Shown piece after piece: positions 8,090 through 19,008 of a DNA stretch of 64,000 nt. The notes below the pieces were generated by a model. That model was given only the letters and a program-made list of their open reading frames with translations. It ran no database searches and was not told where the DNA came from. Each line of letters opens with the position of its first letter. The stretch's first letter is position 1. Made by a program: the position numbers and the translations under genes. Origin of the DNA: Gemmatimonadota bacterium (GTDB lineage Bacteria; Gemmatimonadota; Gemmatimonadetes; Gemmatimonadales; GWC2-71-9); contig JAZKBR010000001.1 in the NCBI GenBank assembly GCA_040388535.1, positions 83,764-147,763 on the forward strand, read 5' to 3'.

Positions 8090-11000
8090 ATGCGACGCCT
8101 CGCGTGGCTGCTGCTCGCCGCCCCAGTGGCTGTACCGGCCGCACTCTCTGCCCAGTATTTCGGGCAGAACAAGGTTCAGTACACCAACTTCGACTTCCAC
8201 GTGCTCGAGACCGAGCACTTCGACGTGTATTACTACCCCGTCGAACGCGAAGCGGCCCTTGATGTCTCACGGATGGCAGAGCGCTCCTACGCGCGCCTGT
8301 CCACCGTGCTGCGACACAAGTTTCGCGAGCGGAAGCCGATTATCCTCTACGCCTCGCACTCCGACTTCTCGCAGACCAACCTCGCGGATGGTGACGTCGG
8401 CGAGGGGACGGGCGGCTTCACCGACTTCCTGAAGCACCGGAACGTCCTCCCGCTCACCGGCGCCTACAGCGACGTGGATCACGTGCTGCAGCACGAAATG
8501 ACCCACCAGTTCCAGTATGACGTCTGGTCGGGTGGCAAAGCCGGCGCGGGCATCCAGACCCTGATCAACGTGAATCCGCCGGGCTGGTTCGTCGAGGGCA
8601 TGGCGGAGTACATGTCGATCGGCGGCGTCGATCCCAATACCTCGATGTGGATCCGCGATGCAGCGGCCGAAGGGAAGCTGCCCACGATCAAGCAGCTCGA
8701 AAACGATCCGCGAATCTTCCCGTACCGCTTCGGCCAGTCGATCCTGACCTATATCGGCCAGCGCTGGGGCGATGAGGCGATCGGGGCGATTCTCTCGGCC
8801 TCCCGCGCCGGTTCGCTGGAAGGCGCCTTCCGTCGCGTGATCGGGCTCGACTTCCGTCAGCTCGGCGATCAGTGGCGCGACGCGATGCAGAAGCAGTATC
8901 TCCCCGAGCTGGCCGTGCGGAACAAGGCCGACGCGATTTCGCAGCCGACGCTCACGAAGGCGAAGAGCGAGGGCACCTATCACCTCGCGCCGGCGCTGTC
9001 GCCCGACGGCACCCAGGTCGCGTATTTCTCGGAGAAGGACTTCTTCTTCGTCGATATGTGGCTGGCCAAGGTGTCGGATGGCGTCGCGACCCGCCGGCTC
9101 TTCAAGTCGACGTGGAGTTCCAACTACGAGACCTTCCGCTTCATCAACTCGGCCGCCAGCTGGTCTCCCGACGGGAAGTACCTCGCCTTCGCTGCCAAGC
9201 GCGGCCCGAAGGACGATATCGTGGTACTTGATGTCGCCAAGAACGATGAGATTGCACGTATCACGGTCGACATCAGCGGTGTCACCACCCCTTCGTGGAG
9301 TCCGGATGGCAAGAAGCTGGTCTTCACCGGCTATGACGGCGGCCTTTCCGACCTCTTCGTCGTCGATGCCGACGGCAAGAATCTGTCGCGCCTGACTCAC
9401 GATCGGTACGCCGATCTGCACCCGGTCTGGTCCCCCGACGGAAAGACCATCGCCTTCACCACCGACCGTGGCCCGGGCACCGATTTCGACCAGCTGCGTT
9501 ACGGCAACTTCCGGCTCGCGCTCTATCATCTCGACAACAGCAAGATCGAGACGTTGTCTGGAATGGACGCGGGGCGGAACGTCAATCCGCAATGGTCGCC
9601 CGACGGCCAGTCGCTCGCGTATGTCTCCGACCGCACCGGTGTCGCGAACATCTTCCTGTACGAACTCGCCAACGGCGAGTCGTACCAGCTCACCGATTTC
9701 TACACCGGCGCGCAGGGCATCACGCCGCTGTCACCGATTCTGTCGTGGGCTCGGCAGGCCGACAAGCTGGCGTATGTGTACTACGAGGACAGCGACTACG
9801 ATGTCTATGTGATGTCGAATCCGCGCAGCCGCAAGCAGCAGCCGTGGCGCCCGGGAACTTCACTGGCACTCTCCGATCCGGTGCGTGCCGCCGCGATCGC
9901 GGCAGCCGCCGCGAAGGCCAACCCGGCCGACACTGCCGCCGTGAAGACGCCGTCGGCAGGCGGGAGTGCGCTCTATCGTTCGTCTGGTGGCCTGCGCCGC
10001 GCCGACTCGGTGGCGGCGACACCGGATTCCCTGCGCCCGGCCGATCCGATCTCGATGGCCGTCCTGATGGATTCCTCGCGCCTCGGCCTCCCGGACACGA
10101 GCACCTTTACCGAGCGCAAGTACAAGACGGGCTTCACCGCCGATTATGTGGCACGCCCGAGCATCGGGTACGTGCGCGACAACTTTGGCCGCGGCTTCTT
10201 CGGTGGCACGACGGTCTCGCTCTCCGACATGCTCGGCAACAAGCAGCTCGTGTTCAGCGGGTACATCAATGGGCGGATCGAGGAAGCCCAGGTACTGGCA
10301 GCGTATGCCAACATCGCGCATCGAGTGAACTGGGCCGTGGGATTGCAGCAGGAGCCGTATTTCTGGTATTACGGCAGTGCCATCACCGATGGGCCGACCC
10401 CCGGGGAGAACACCTACATCACCCAGTACCGCCGCGTGGTGCTGCGGTCAGCGTTCCTGCAGTCCGCCTATCCGCTCTCACGCTTCCGTCGCATCGAAGC
10501 CGGCCTGCGTGCCACGAACGTGGATGACGCCATCCTGCAGATCAACGAACCGTTCGATCCGATCTCGGGGATCCAGACCCAGGACCCGACGATCACCAAG
10601 ACGTCGCTGAGCTCGGTCGGAATGGTGCAGCCCTCGCTCGCGCTGGTCTTCGACAATTCGCTCAGCGGGTATGTCGGCCCCTTTATCGGGCGTCGTTCGC
10701 GCTTCGAGATCACCCAGGCCATCGGCGGCTGGAAATACACCCAGGCGACCGCCGACTACCGCCGGTACGACAAGCTCTTCGGCCCGTTCACCTTCGCCAC
10801 CCGGGCGATGTACTTCGGGCGTTCGGGGCGCGACGCCAATCGCTTCACGATCTTCCTCGGCTATCCCGATCAGCTGCGCGGCTATACGTCGGGCTCGTTC
10901 ACCCGTAACGAGTGCCTCAATTCGCAGACCGATCCCAACAGCATCACCGGCTGCTCGGCACTCGACCAGCTGGTGGGAACGTCCATTGCCGTCGGCAATG

Positions 11001-11299
11001 CCGAACTCCGCTTCCCGATCCTGAACGCATCCCTCGGCGTCGTCCCCAAGATGTTCCCACCGATCGAGGGCGCGCTGTTCTACGATGTCGGGGTCGCGTG
11101 GGATGGCAACTCGTCGGTGCGCTGGTCGCGCCCTGCCGGCGCTTCTCCGTCGGCCATCAGGACACCGCTGCGGTCGATGGGCGCATCGATCCGGACCAAC
11201 ATTTTCGGGATCGTGATCCTGCGCTTCGATTACACCAAGCCGCAGTCGCGCCCGGGGACGAAGGCCTTCTGGACCATCTCGATCGGGCCGACGTTCTGA
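8090..11299 (+). CDS. Exported gluzincin-like peptidase with TolB-type propeller and outer-membrane barrel
   Basis: 1069 residues from the ATG at 8090. Residues 1-22 are a signal peptide ending in ALSAQ. A Peptidase-MA-like domain follows: HEMTH at 135-139 with WFVEGMAEY downstream giving glutamates at 169 and 173 as third zinc-ligand candidates. Residues about 305-600 contain repeated SPDG blades typical of TolB/WD40-like propellers. After a low-complexity Ala/Ser linker (about 605-680) the rest is a run of amphipathic strands ending in phenylalanine, as in outer-membrane barrels of the BamA/surface-antigen type. All three modules are inferred from motifs. It likely sits in the outer membrane with the peptidase and propeller in the periplasm or outside. 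Confidence 0.75.
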   Translation: MRRLAWLLLAAPVAVPAALSAQYFGQNKVQYTNFDFHVLETEHFDVYYYPVEREAALDVSRMAERSYARLSTVLRHKFRERKPIILYASHSDFSQTNLADGDVGEGTGGFTDFLKHRNVLPLTGAYSDVDHVLQHEMTHQFQYDVWSGGKAGAGIQTLINVNPPGWFVEGMAEYMSIGGVDPNTSMWIRDAAAEGKLPTIKQLENDPRIFPYRFGQSILTYIGQRWGDEAIGAILSASRAGSLEGAFRRVIGLDFRQLGDQWRDAMQKQYLPELAVRNKADAISQPTLTKAKSEGTYHLAPALSPDGTQVAYFSEKDFFFVDMWLAKVSDGVATRRLFKSTWSSNYETFRFINSAASWSPDGKYLAFAAKRGPKDDIVVLDVAKNDEIARITVDISGVTTPSWSPDGKKLVFTGYDGGLSDLFVVDADGKNLSRLTHDRYADLHPVWSPDGKTIAFTTDRGPGTDFDQLRYGNFRLALYHLDNSKIETLSGMDAGRNVNPQWSPDGQSLAYVSDRTGVANIFLYELANGESYQLTDFYTGAQGITPLSPILSWARQADKLAYVYYEDSDYDVYVMSNPRSRKQQPWRPGTSLALSDPVRAAAIAAAAAKANPADTAAVKTPSAGGSALYRSSGGLRRADSVAATPDSLRPADPISMAVLMDSSRLGLPDTSTFTERKYKTGFTADYVARPSIGYVRDNFGRGFFGGTTVSLSDMLGNKQLVFSGYINGRIEEAQVLAAYANIAHRVNWAVGLQQEPYFWYYGSAITDGPTPGENTYITQYRRVVLRSAFLQSAYPLSRFRRIEAGLRATNVDDAILQINEPFDPISGIQTQDPTITKTSLSSVGMVQPSLALVFDNSLSGYVGPFIGRRSRFEITQAIGGWKYTQATADYRRYDKLFGPFTFATRAMYFGRSGRDANRFTIFLGYPDQLRGYTSGSFTRNECLNSQTDPNSITGCSALDQLVGTSIAVGNAELRFPILNASLGVVPKMFPPIEGALFYDVGVAWDGNSSVRWSRPAGASPSAIRTPLRSMGASIRTNIFGIVILRFDYTKPQSRPGTKAFWTISIGPTF

Positions 11300-12759
11300 C
11301 GACCACCCGGCATCGGTACCTCGCCGCCGCGCTCCTGCTGGCGGCGTGCGGCGGTGGCTCACCTGCGACCGCCCGGCACGTGCCGAACGGCCTGCCGGCA
11401 GATGTTTCGTTGTTGCAGCTGCCCCGCAACGGCGGCGTCGCACAGCTGCTGCGCGCCGACTCGCTCACCACGATCGACTGGCGCACCAGCGGCGTCCCGC
11501 CGATCGTGCGCGCCCTCGGTACCGATCGCGAAGAGAAGATGGTCTACGCGGTTGACACGGCCGGTCGCCTGATCGGACTCGATCTCCGTGCCCAGCGTTG
11601 GCGTCCCTACCTCCAGGCCGCACATCAACTCACCGGCACCGCCGATGGCGTCGTGCTCGGACTCGACTCCGCGCGGCGCCCACTCCGGCTCGCGAGCCGC
11701 GCCCTGACGACCTATCGCTCGCCGATCGAACGGGGTCCCGTCCAGTTGCTCGGTGCCTCTGGGGCGCAGATCGTGGCGGTCTCCGCCAGTCAGCGGGTGG
11801 CACAGGTCGTCGACGAAGATGGCGAGACCCGCCGCGTCACCCTCCCCGCCGGGGAGCTGAGCGGCACCTGGGCCGGCGATCTGCTGGCGGTGACCACCGA
11901 CTCCGGTGTGGTCCTCGCCGAACCGAGCGGGAAGAAGCTCGAGGCCGAGTTCATCAGCGTGCGCGGCAACCCGACGGCCTCGGTGTTCTCGCCCTCAGGG
12001 CATCGGCTGTACATCGCTCGCCGCAAGAACGACATCGAAGTCCTCGACCGATTCAGTCGGGAGAAGGTCCGGACCTTCCCACTTCCGGGCACAGCCACCG
12101 CGCTGCGAGTCGACCGTACCGGCCGCTGGCTCCTGGCGCGCCCCGACAAGGGCGACTCCGTCTGGGTGGTCGACCTCGTGCGCTGGGAAATTGCCACGAC
12201 GCTCCACACCCGCTGGGCAGAGGATCTTCCTCTCGTCGCCTCGGGACGCACCCTGATTGCTCGTGACGGCAACGATGTGGTCGCGTTCGACATCACCGCG
12301 GCAACGCCCAAGGAGCGCAGCCGCCTGGTCGGGGCCGCCGGCGATGTCTTCCTGGCGGTCCCGTGGGCCCCGGCAGGCGCCGCGCCCGAGGCCGCATTGG
12401 CAGCCAATCCCGCTGCGGCGGCCACCGACAGTACGCCCGCAGCGACTGACTCATCGACCTCGCCGCCGCCAGCCGTGGCGCCGACCACCGTGGACCCGAT
12501 CCCGACCGCGCCTACCGGTTCGGGCGCCTCATCGGTTTATCTGCAGGTCGCCTCGTCCCAGAACCAGGACTGGGCCGGGGCGTTCGCGCAGCAGCTCAAG
12601 GAGGGCGGCTTCCCTGCCCGGGTGCTCTCTCCCAAGGCCGCTGGAGACCCCTTCCGGGTCGTCATCGGACCGTATGCCACCCGCGATGAGGCCGATGCCG
12701 TGGGCCGACGTCTCGGTCGACCGTACTTCCTCCTGACCCCGGGTGCCGGCGACACCTGA
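11296..12759 (+). CDS. Lipoprotein with propeller-like region and C-terminal SPOR domain
   Basis: 487 residues if started at the CTG at 11296, which overlaps the previous stop as CTGA. That start gives a textbook lipoprotein signal, RHRYLAAALLLAAC with lipobox cysteine at residue 18; no ATG, GTG or TTG lies between the upstream stop and the cysteine. Residues about 60-350 read as beta-propeller blades. A Pro/Ala/Thr-rich linker leads to a SPOR domain from about 413 (VYLQVASSQNQDWAGAFAQQ, then VVIGPYATRDEADAVGRRL). SPOR domains bind denuded peptidoglycan at division sites, so a septal or cell-wall role is likely. Confidence 0.75.
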   Translation: MTTTRHRYLAAALLLAACGGGSPATARHVPNGLPADVSLLQLPRNGGVAQLLRADSLTTIDWRTSGVPPIVRALGTDREEKMVYAVDTAGRLIGLDLRAQRWRPYLQAAHQLTGTADGVVLGLDSARRPLRLASRALTTYRSPIERGPVQLLGASGAQIVAVSASQRVAQVVDEDGETRRVTLPAGELSGTWAGDLLAVTTDSGVVLAEPSGKKLEAEFISVRGNPTASVFSPSGHRLYIARRKNDIEVLDRFSREKVRTFPLPGTATALRVDRTGRWLLARPDKGDSVWVVDLVRWEIATTLHTRWAEDLPLVASGRTLIARDGNDVVAFDITAATPKERSRLVGAAGDVFLAVPWAPAGAAPEAALAANPAAAATDSTPAATDSSTSPPPAVAPTTVDPIPTAPTGSGASSVYLQVASSQNQDWAGAFAQQLKEGGFPARVLSPKAAGDPFRVVIGPYATRDEADAVGRRLGRPYFLLTPGAGDT

Positions 12760-12868
12760 TCGGCCCTGCAGCGCCCCCCCGTTTCGGCTATCTTTGCGCC
12801 TTCCGGTACGCTCCCCTCGCGGGGGCGATGTGTGCCGTCGGCGCCCACCCCACTCCAAGATTGCCCCG

Positions 12869-15800
12869 ATGAAGCTGACCAAGCTGGAGCTCTCCGGCTT
12901 CAAGTCGTTTGCCGACACCGTCACGCTCACCTTTGACCAGGGAGTGACGGCAATCGTCGGTCCCAACGGGTGTGGCAAGTCCAACGTCTCCGACGCCGTA
13001 CGCTGGGTACTTGGCGAGCAATCCGCTCGGCTCCTCCGCGGTGGCAAGATGGAGGACGTGATCTTCCAGGGTGCGGCGACCCGCCGCCCTGTGAACGTCG
13101 TCGAAGTCTCGCTCTACCTCGATAACAGCGAGGGCGAGCTCCCGACCCCGTACACGGAAGTGGTGATCACCCGGCGGCTTTCGCGCTCGGGACAGAGCGA
13201 ATACCTGCTCAACAACTCGCCAGCTCGCCTGCGGGACATCCAGGATCTGCTGCGCGGCACCGGTCTCGGCAGCGACGCCGGCGTGGTCATCGAAGCCAAG
13301 ATGATCGACCTGCTGCTCTCCGATCGAGCCGACGAACGGCGCTCCCTCTTCGAGGAAGCCGCCGGTGTCGGGCTCTATCGTGATCGTCGCCACACCACCG
13401 CGCGCCGTCTCGAGGAGACCGCAGGCGACCTGCAGCGCCTCGAGGACCTCATCGCGGAGGTCCAGTCGCAGCTGCGCTCGCTGGCGCGTCAGAAGGGCAA
13501 GGCCGAGCGACACGTCTCGCTGACCGAAGAGAAGTTTGCGGTCACGTTGACGCTCGCGCGGCAGCGGCTCGATCAACTCACGGCCGACACCGAAAGCTTC
13601 CAGCGCCGGCACGCTGAACTCACGCAGGTGCTGCCCGAGGCGCGCGAGCGACTCGCTGCGGTCGAGCTGTCACGCGAAGCGGCGGCACAGTCTCGGCACG
13701 CTGCCGAACGTCACCGGACCACCGTCGTCGAGGACCTCGGCGTCGCACGGCTCGCCCTCGGCAAACTCGAGGGCGATCTCGCCGTCGCGTCCGAGCGGTT
13801 GCAGAACGCCGCGCAGCGGCGTGAGCGCGCCGCCACCGAGCGCGGTGACTTCGAGGTGCGGCTTCAGCAGGCCCGCCTCGAGCTCGAACGGGCTCGCGAA
13901 GAGGCAACTGCCGCCGAAGCCGAGCATGCCCGAATCGAGGGCGAACTGGGCGGACGCACCGAAGCCGAGCAGGCCGCGCGGCAGCGCCTCTCGGCCCACC
14001 GCGATGTGGTGCGCCGCATGGAGACCGAACTCCAGCAGCACGCGCAGCAACTCCGCTCGCTCGAAGGCGAGCGCACGGCACTCGAGGGCGAGATCACCTC
14101 GCTGCGTGAGCGGATTGCCCAGGAAGAGTCGCATCGCGGCCACCTTGCGCAAGAACGCCAATCGCACGGCGAACGGCTCACCGAAGCCACCGCAGTCGCG
14201 GATCGTCACGCTGAAGAGGCGCGTCACGGTGCAGCCGCGGCTGAACAGGCGCGCCTCCGCTTGCGCGAAATCCGCGAGCGCGAAGTGCGCGAACTCGCCG
14301 AGCGACGCTCCCTCGAGGAAGATGTTGCCAAGCTCGTCGCGCGACGCTCGGCACTTGAAGCGCTCGAGCGCGACCGCGTCGGGCTCGCGCCGGCAGCCGC
14401 GTCACTGCTCGCCGCCCGTGAGCGTTTCGGTGATCGCATCCTCGGCCCGCTGGCCGATTTCATTTCATCGGAAGGCGATCAGGCCGAACTCGCCGAGCAG
14501 CTGATCGGCGACTTCGTCCACGCCGTGCTGGTGCGCGACGAAGCAGTCATTCCCGAAATTCAGGCGTGGCACCAGCAGGAGCAGCCGGGGACGCTGATCC
14601 TCCTGCCGCTGAACCCCGGCCCCCGCACCACTACCGGGACGCTCGACGCGCGGCTGCGTGTGGACGCACAGGCGGCACCTTGGGTCGCCGCGCTGACCGG
14701 CGGCGCCGAGGTGCTCGATGCATCCGGGCGCGCACTTCGCCGGGCCAATGGCGCGGTCTACCTCACGGGCCCGACCGCCGCCACCGGGCCGATTCGCCGT
14801 CGGGCCGAACTCAAGTCGCTCGTCCGCGAGATCGACACGACGTCGGCGACCCTCGCCACGGTGGATGCCCGCCGGCAGCGCACCACGCAGGAGCTTGCCG
14901 ATCAGGAAGCGGCGGCGACCGAGACGCAGAGCAGCGCCGAGCGCCTGCGCGAAGTCGAGCGACTCGCCATTGCGGCGCGCGAGGACCTCGCACGCAAGGT
15001 CGGCAATCTCGATCGCGAACTGGCCGAAGCCGAGACTCAGGTTGCCCGCCTCGGCGAGCGGCTCACCCGCGGTGAGCAGCGCCGGGGTGAGGTCGATGTC
15101 GCCCTCACCGACGGGACGGCAGCACGCGCGCGTCTCGACGAATCGCTGGTGACCACCCGCGCGCAGCTTGCCGAATTCGAGGCCGAGCAGGAACAGGCGC
15201 GTGAGGCGCGGTCGCAGTGGCAGGTGCAGGAAGCGCACATTGCAGCCCGGTTGCGTGCCGCAGGCGAGTCGATAGCGCGGACCGAGCGTGTAATCAGCGA
15301 AGCCGAAAGCTCCGGGCGCGCCCGCACCGAAGAAATCGCACGCCTCGATGCCGACGCGGCCGAACTCGAGGCGCAGCGCGCCCTCTGGCAGGGCGGGCGC
15401 GACGAGCGCTCGGTCCAGCTGGTGGCGCTCGAAACCGCAGCTGGCGAGGCGGAAGGTGCCTTGCAGGCGGCGGACACCCGGCTTGCCACCGAGGAAGCCG
15501 ACCTGAACGAGGCGCGGCGCACCGTGGAATCGTCGAGCGAGGAGCACCATCGCCTCGAACTGGGCGTTGCCGATGCCAGCGCACAACGGAAGCGGATCAT
15601 CGAGCGAGTCGAAACCGAGTGGAAGCGTCCGTTTGATGCGCTGATGGAATCGGCCACGATGCTCGAACTCGACCTCGAGACGCTCGAGACCGAAGCAGAG
15701 CGGATCGCCTCGGCGCTCGAGGCGATCGGCCCCGTGAACGCACTCGCGGTCGAGGAGCACGCTGAAGAAAGCAAGCGGCTCACCTTCTTGCAGGCCCAGC

Positions 15801-16345
15801 GCGATGACCTCGTGGCGGCCCGCCAGGCGCTCTTGCAGGCCATCAAGGAGATCGACGGCACGGCGCGCACCCTCTTCACCGAGACGTTCAACGCCATCCG
15901 CGGCAACTTCAACACCGTGTTCCAGACGTTGTTCGGCGGCGGCGAGTGCGACCTCCGGCTCTCCGACGAGCACGACCCGCTCGAGGCCGAAATCGAGATT
16001 CACGCCTCGCCGCGTGGCAAGAAGACGCAGCGGATCCACCTGCTCTCCTCCGGTGAGCGCACCCTGGTCGCGACCTCGCTTCTCTTCGCGATCTACCTCA
16101 CCAAGCCGAGTCCGTTCTGCCTCATGGACGAAGTCGACGCGCCCCTCGACGACTCGAACGTCGGGCGCTTCCTGCGACTGCTCGACGAGTTCAAGAGCCA
16201 GACGCAGTTCCTGGTGATCACCCACAACCCGCGGACGATGCAGGCCGCCGACAGTGTCTATGGCGTGACGATGCAGGAGCCCGGCGTCTCCACCATTGTG
16301 GGCGTCCGCATCAGCGATCACGACGCCGCCACTGCAGCGACCTGA
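12869..16345 (+). CDS. smc: Chromosome partition protein Smc
   Basis: 1158 residues, standard length. Walker [10 protein letters not shown] at residues 31-39, Q-loop region [18 protein letters not shown], long coiled coils, hinge around residues 510-660 ([13 protein letters not shown]), second coiled coil, signature [11 protein letters not shown] near 1056 and Walker [14 protein letters not shown] near 1082. It forms the ATP-driven SMC-ScpAB condensin that organises and segregates chromosomes. The ATG at 12869 follows the in-frame upstream extension but begins exactly at the conserved [14 protein letters not shown]. Confidence 0.98.
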   Translation: MKLTKLELSGFKSFADTVTLTFDQGVTAIVGPNGCGKSNVSDAVRWVLGEQSARLLRGGKMEDVIFQGAATRRPVNVVEVSLYLDNSEGELPTPYTEVVITRRLSRSGQSEYLLNNSPARLRDIQDLLRGTGLGSDAGVVIEAKMIDLLLSDRADERRSLFEEAAGVGLYRDRRHTTARRLEETAGDLQRLEDLIAEVQSQLRSLARQKGKAERHVSLTEEKFAVTLTLARQRLDQLTADTESFQRRHAELTQVLPEARERLAAVELSREAAAQSRHAAERHRTTVVEDLGVARLALGKLEGDLAVASERLQNAAQRRERAATERGDFEVRLQQARLELERAREEATAAEAEHARIEGELGGRTEAEQAARQRLSAHRDVVRRMETELQQHAQQLRSLEGERTALEGEITSLRERIAQEESHRGHLAQERQSHGERLTEATAVADRHAEEARHGAAAAEQARLRLREIREREVRELAERRSLEEDVAKLVARRSALEALERDRVGLAPAAASLLAARERFGDRILGPLADFISSEGDQAELAEQLIGDFVHAVLVRDEAVIPEIQAWHQQEQPGTLILLPLNPGPRTTTGTLDARLRVDAQAAPWVAALTGGAEVLDASGRALRRANGAVYLTGPTAATGPIRRRAELKSLVREIDTTSATLATVDARRQRTTQELADQEAAATETQSSAERLREVERLAIAAREDLARKVGNLDRELAEAETQVARLGERLTRGEQRRGEVDVALTDGTAARARLDESLVTTRAQLAEFEAEQEQAREARSQWQVQEAHIAARLRAAGESIARTERVISEAESSGRARTEEIARLDADAAELEAQRALWQGGRDERSVQLVALETAAGEAEGALQAADTRLATEEADLNEARRTVESSSEEHHRLELGVADASAQRKRIIERVETEWKRPFDALMESATMLELDLETLETEAERIASALEAIGPVNALAVEEHAEESKRLTFLQAQRDDLVAARQALLQAIKEIDGTARTLFTETFNAIRGNFNTVFQTLFGGGECDLRLSDEHDPLEAEIEIHASPRGKKTQRIHLLSSGERTLVATSLLFAIYLTKPSPFCLMDEVDAPLDDSNVGRFLRLLDEFKSQTQFLVITHNPRTMQAADSVYGVTMQEPGVSTIVGVRISDHDAATAAT

Positions 16346-16367
16346 CCCGAACGGAATTGACGATATC

Positions 16368-17408
16368 ATGTTGATCGTGATGAAGCAGGACGCCACCCCG
16401 GAACAGATTGCCGGCGTGGTGGAGATCATCGAAGCAATGGGCTACGAGGCCCGGCCGATGCCGGGTCGTCAGCGCACCACCGTCGGCCTCGTCGGCAACG
16501 ATGGCCGAGTCGACGCTTCGCGCGTCGAGGCGATGGGTGGCGTGGCCGAAGTGATCCACGTGTCGAAGCCCTACAAGCAGGTCTCGCGTGAATGGAAGCC
16601 CGAGCCGACGCGCGTTCCGCTGCCCGATGGCTCGATGGTGGGCGGCCGCGAAGTGATCATCATGGCGGGGCCGTGCTCGGTCGAGAGCGAAGCCGGGATC
16701 CTCGAAGCGGCGCGCGCCGTCAAGGCTGCCGGAGCAACCGTGTTGCGCGCTGGTGCCTTCAAGCCGCGCTCCTCGCCCTACTCGTTTCAGGGACTCGGCA
16801 AGCTCGGACTCGAACTGCTGGCGCAGGCACGTGCGGAAACCGGTCTGTTGATCGTCACCGAGGCCATGGACGCTGCCGGACTTGCGCTCGTCTCCGAATA
16901 CGCCGACATCGTGCAGATCGGCGCGCGGAACATGCAGAACTATTCGCTCCTCAAGGAGTGCGGCCGGCAGCGGAAGCCGGTGCTGCTCAAGCGCGGCCTC
17001 TCGGCGACGATTCCCGAGCTGCTGCTCTCGGCCGAGTACATCCTCTCGGAAGGGAATCCCAACGTGATTCTCTGCGAGCGCGGCATCCGGTCATTCGACA
17101 GCACCACGCGCAACGTCTTCGACCTGTCCGCGATTGCGGTAGTGCACGGACTCTCGCACCTGCCGATCGTGGCCGACCCGAGCCACGCGACCGGACACCG
17201 CGACATGGTACCGGCGATGGCGCGCGCGGCGATCGCAGCCGGGGCCGATGGCCTCCTCGTTGAAGTCCATCCGAATCCCGAACGTGCCCTGAGCGACGGA
17301 GCACAATCGATGTTCCCGGAGCAGTTCGAGCGGATGATGCGCGAAGTCTCCGCCATCGCCGAGGTGATCGGCCGGTCGGTCGCGTCGCCCGTCGGGAGCC
17401 ACGCGTGA
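16368..17408 (+). CDS. aroF: 3-deoxy-7-phosphoheptulonate (DAHP) synthase, class I-beta type
   Basis: 346 residues. Catalyses condensation of phosphoenolpyruvate with erythrose 4-phosphate, the first step to aromatic amino acids. The N-terminal 70 residues are the small ferredoxin-like regulatory domain seen in the Thermotoga-type enzyme. The barrel shows MAGPCSVES, the substrate-binding [36 protein letters not shown] and [14 protein letters not shown]. The ATG at 16368 matches the family N-terminus. GTGA overlap with lolA. Confidence 0.95.
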   Translation: MLIVMKQDATPEQIAGVVEIIEAMGYEARPMPGRQRTTVGLVGNDGRVDASRVEAMGGVAEVIHVSKPYKQVSREWKPEPTRVPLPDGSMVGGREVIIMAGPCSVESEAGILEAARAVKAAGATVLRAGAFKPRSSPYSFQGLGKLGLELLAQARAETGLLIVTEAMDAAGLALVSEYADIVQIGARNMQNYSLLKECGRQRKPVLLKRGLSATIPELLLSAEYILSEGNPNVILCERGIRSFDSTTRNVFDLSAIAVVHGLSHLPIVADPSHATGHRDMVPAMARAAIAAGADGLLVEVHPNPERALSDGAQSMFPEQFERMMREVSAIAEVIGRSVASPVGSHA

Positions 17409-18061
17409 AGCGCCTCGGGGCCCTGCTGCTGCTCCTGCCCGCCGCGCTCGCGGCCCAGTCGCCCTCGCCGGCGGAAACGGCGACACAGGTGGTCTCCCGG
17501 GCATCCCGGGTATTCAAGCAGCTCAGTGGTCTCGAGGCAGATTTTCGGCAGCACATCGAGGACCCGATGGTCGGCAACCTCGACAGCAAGGGGAAGCTCA
17601 GCCAGACGGGCAAGAACCGCTTCGTGATGCGCTTCAGTGACCCCGCCAACGAAGTCCTTCTCGTCGACGGCACTCATCTCTGGGTGTATACGCCGAGCAC
17701 GTCGCCGGGCCAGGTCACCCGGCGCCCGATTTCGACCTCGTCAGTCTACGGCGTGAACCTGATCGGCTGGTTCATGGACAATCCGCTCGATCGTTATCGC
17801 CTGACGTACGTCACCACCGAACTTGTCAACGGGAAGCGCGCCGACGCGGTCCTGCTCGAACCGACCACCCGGGACCTCCCGTTCCGCCGGGCGACGCTCT
17901 GGTTCGATCGCGAAGACGGCTTGCCGCATCGCTTCGAGATCAGCGAAGGCCAGGGCCAGAAGCGCACTGTGCTGCTTTCCAATGTCCGGCTGAACGCCTC
18001 GATTCCACCGAGCGTATTTGTGTTCAAGGTCCCCGATGGCGTGCGGGTGATCGACCAGTAG
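17405..18061 (+). CDS. lolA: Outer-membrane lipoprotein carrier protein LolA
   Basis: 218 residues. GTG start overlaps the DAHP synthase stop. Signal peptide of about 19 residues ends at ALAAQ. The mature part has the LolA pattern: [21 protein letters not shown] opening, [31 protein letters not shown], and a late [24 protein letters not shown] closing. LolA ferries lipoproteins across the periplasm, consistent with the many lipoproteins in this window. Followed by a strong terminator. Confidence 0.9.
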   Translation: MKRLGALLLLLPAALAAQSPSPAETATQVVSRASRVFKQLSGLEADFRQHIEDPMVGNLDSKGKLSQTGKNRFVMRFSDPANEVLLVDGTHLWVYTPSTSPGQVTRRPISTSSVYGVNLIGWFMDNPLDRYRLTYVTTELVNGKRADAVLLEPTTRDLPFRRATLWFDREDGLPHRFEISEGQGQKRTVLLSNVRLNASIPPSVFVFKVPDGVRVIDQ

Positions 18062-18085
18062 CGCCCCTCGCCGACCTGATGCTTC

Positions 18086-18120
18086 AAGCCCTCCCCTTCG
18101 TGGTCCGAAGGGGAGGGCTT
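18086..18120. terminator. Bidirectional terminator between lolA and the DUF2520 gene
   Basis: A perfect 15-bp inverted repeat, AAGCCCTCCCCTTCG against its complement, separated by the loop TGGTC. It lies between two convergent genes and starts with an A/T pair run on each side, so it can end transcription in both directions. Confidence 0.9.
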
Positions 18121-18144
18121 CTGTCTCACCGGTGACCAGAAGCC

Positions 18145-19008
18145 TCAGTCGCTTGTCGTCGACGCCGCGCTGAGGAGCTCCGCGAGCGCGATGGCGGCCG
18201 GCTCGGCGAGCCCTCCAACGCGCGCAATGGCGAGTGCTTCCCGACCGAGCGCGATATAGACCGCGCGATCGTTGTCTCGTAGGACCGCGAGATGCGCCGC
18301 GACGGTCCCGACGTCGCCACGGCGGACCGGTCCAGTGAGCGCGGCGACAGTTCCTTGTGCGGCAATGTTCGCGAGCGTCTGCTGCATGATCGGCTGGAAG
18401 AGTTGATCCGCTCCCTCACCCGCCCCGCCGGCGCGCGCCAGCCGCTCCGCGAGTTCCACCAGTACCACAAGGTAGTTCGACGCGATCACGGCAGCCGCGT
18501 GATAGCTCACCTTGCCGGCTGCGGTCAGTTCGATGACCGGTGACATCCCGAACAACTCCGCGAGCGAACGCGCGACGACGACGGCGCGATCATGCCCTTC
18601 GACAATCGCCGGTGTCCCGCGCAGAATCGCCGGATCCACCTGGCCATGCGAAATCGCCTGCAACGGATGCAGCGAGCCGAGCGCCGCACCGCTCTCTCGC
18701 AACGCGGCCATCGACTCGGCACCGTGCAATCCCGACGTATGCAACACCACGTGGCTGGAAGTGATGGCCTCACTGGCGGCGAGCTGCTCCGCCACGGCAC
18801 CGATCGCATCGTCCGGCACCGCAAGGACGACCACCCGCGACGCAGCGAGTGCCGGCCGCCAGTCGGTCTCGACGTCCGGCAGCCCCGCCGGTACCTTGCG
18901 CGACGATCGGGCGAGGAGGCGAACCTCCTGCCCGGAAAGCCCGAGGGCGCGTACGAGCGTTAGCCCGACGCGCCCCGTGCCCACGACGGCGACCGCCGCG
19001 GGAGTCAC
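18145..19008 (-). CDS. Rossmann-like / DUF2520 oxidoreductase-like protein
   Basis: 287 residues, GTG start overlapping the stop of the protease gene. The N-terminus VAVVGTGRVGLTLVRAL is a dinucleotide-binding GxGxxG fold as in ProC-type reductases; the second half (GSLHPLQAIS, KVSYHAAAVIASNYLVVLVELAE, LTGPVRRGD) is the DUF2520 dimerisation domain. Substrate unknown. Last gene of a minus-strand run. Confidence 0.85.
   Translation of the reverse strand: MTPAAVAVVGTGRVGLTLVRALGLSGQEVRLLARSSRKVPAGLPDVETDWRPALAASRVVVLAVPDDAIGAVAEQLAASEAITSSHVVLHTSGLHGAESMAALRESGAALGSLHPLQAISHGQVDPAILRGTPAIVEGHDRAVVVARSLAELFGMSPVIELTAAGKVSYHAAAVIASNYLVVLVELAERLARAGGAGEGADQLFQPIMQQTLANIAAQGTVAALTGPVRRGDVGTVAAHLAVLRDNDRAVYIALGREALAIARVGGLAEPAAIALAELLSAASTTSD

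Noticed and set aside
14465-16429. 654-residue open frame antisense to smc
   Set aside because: Shadow of the smc coiled coil; no motif or ribosome-binding site.
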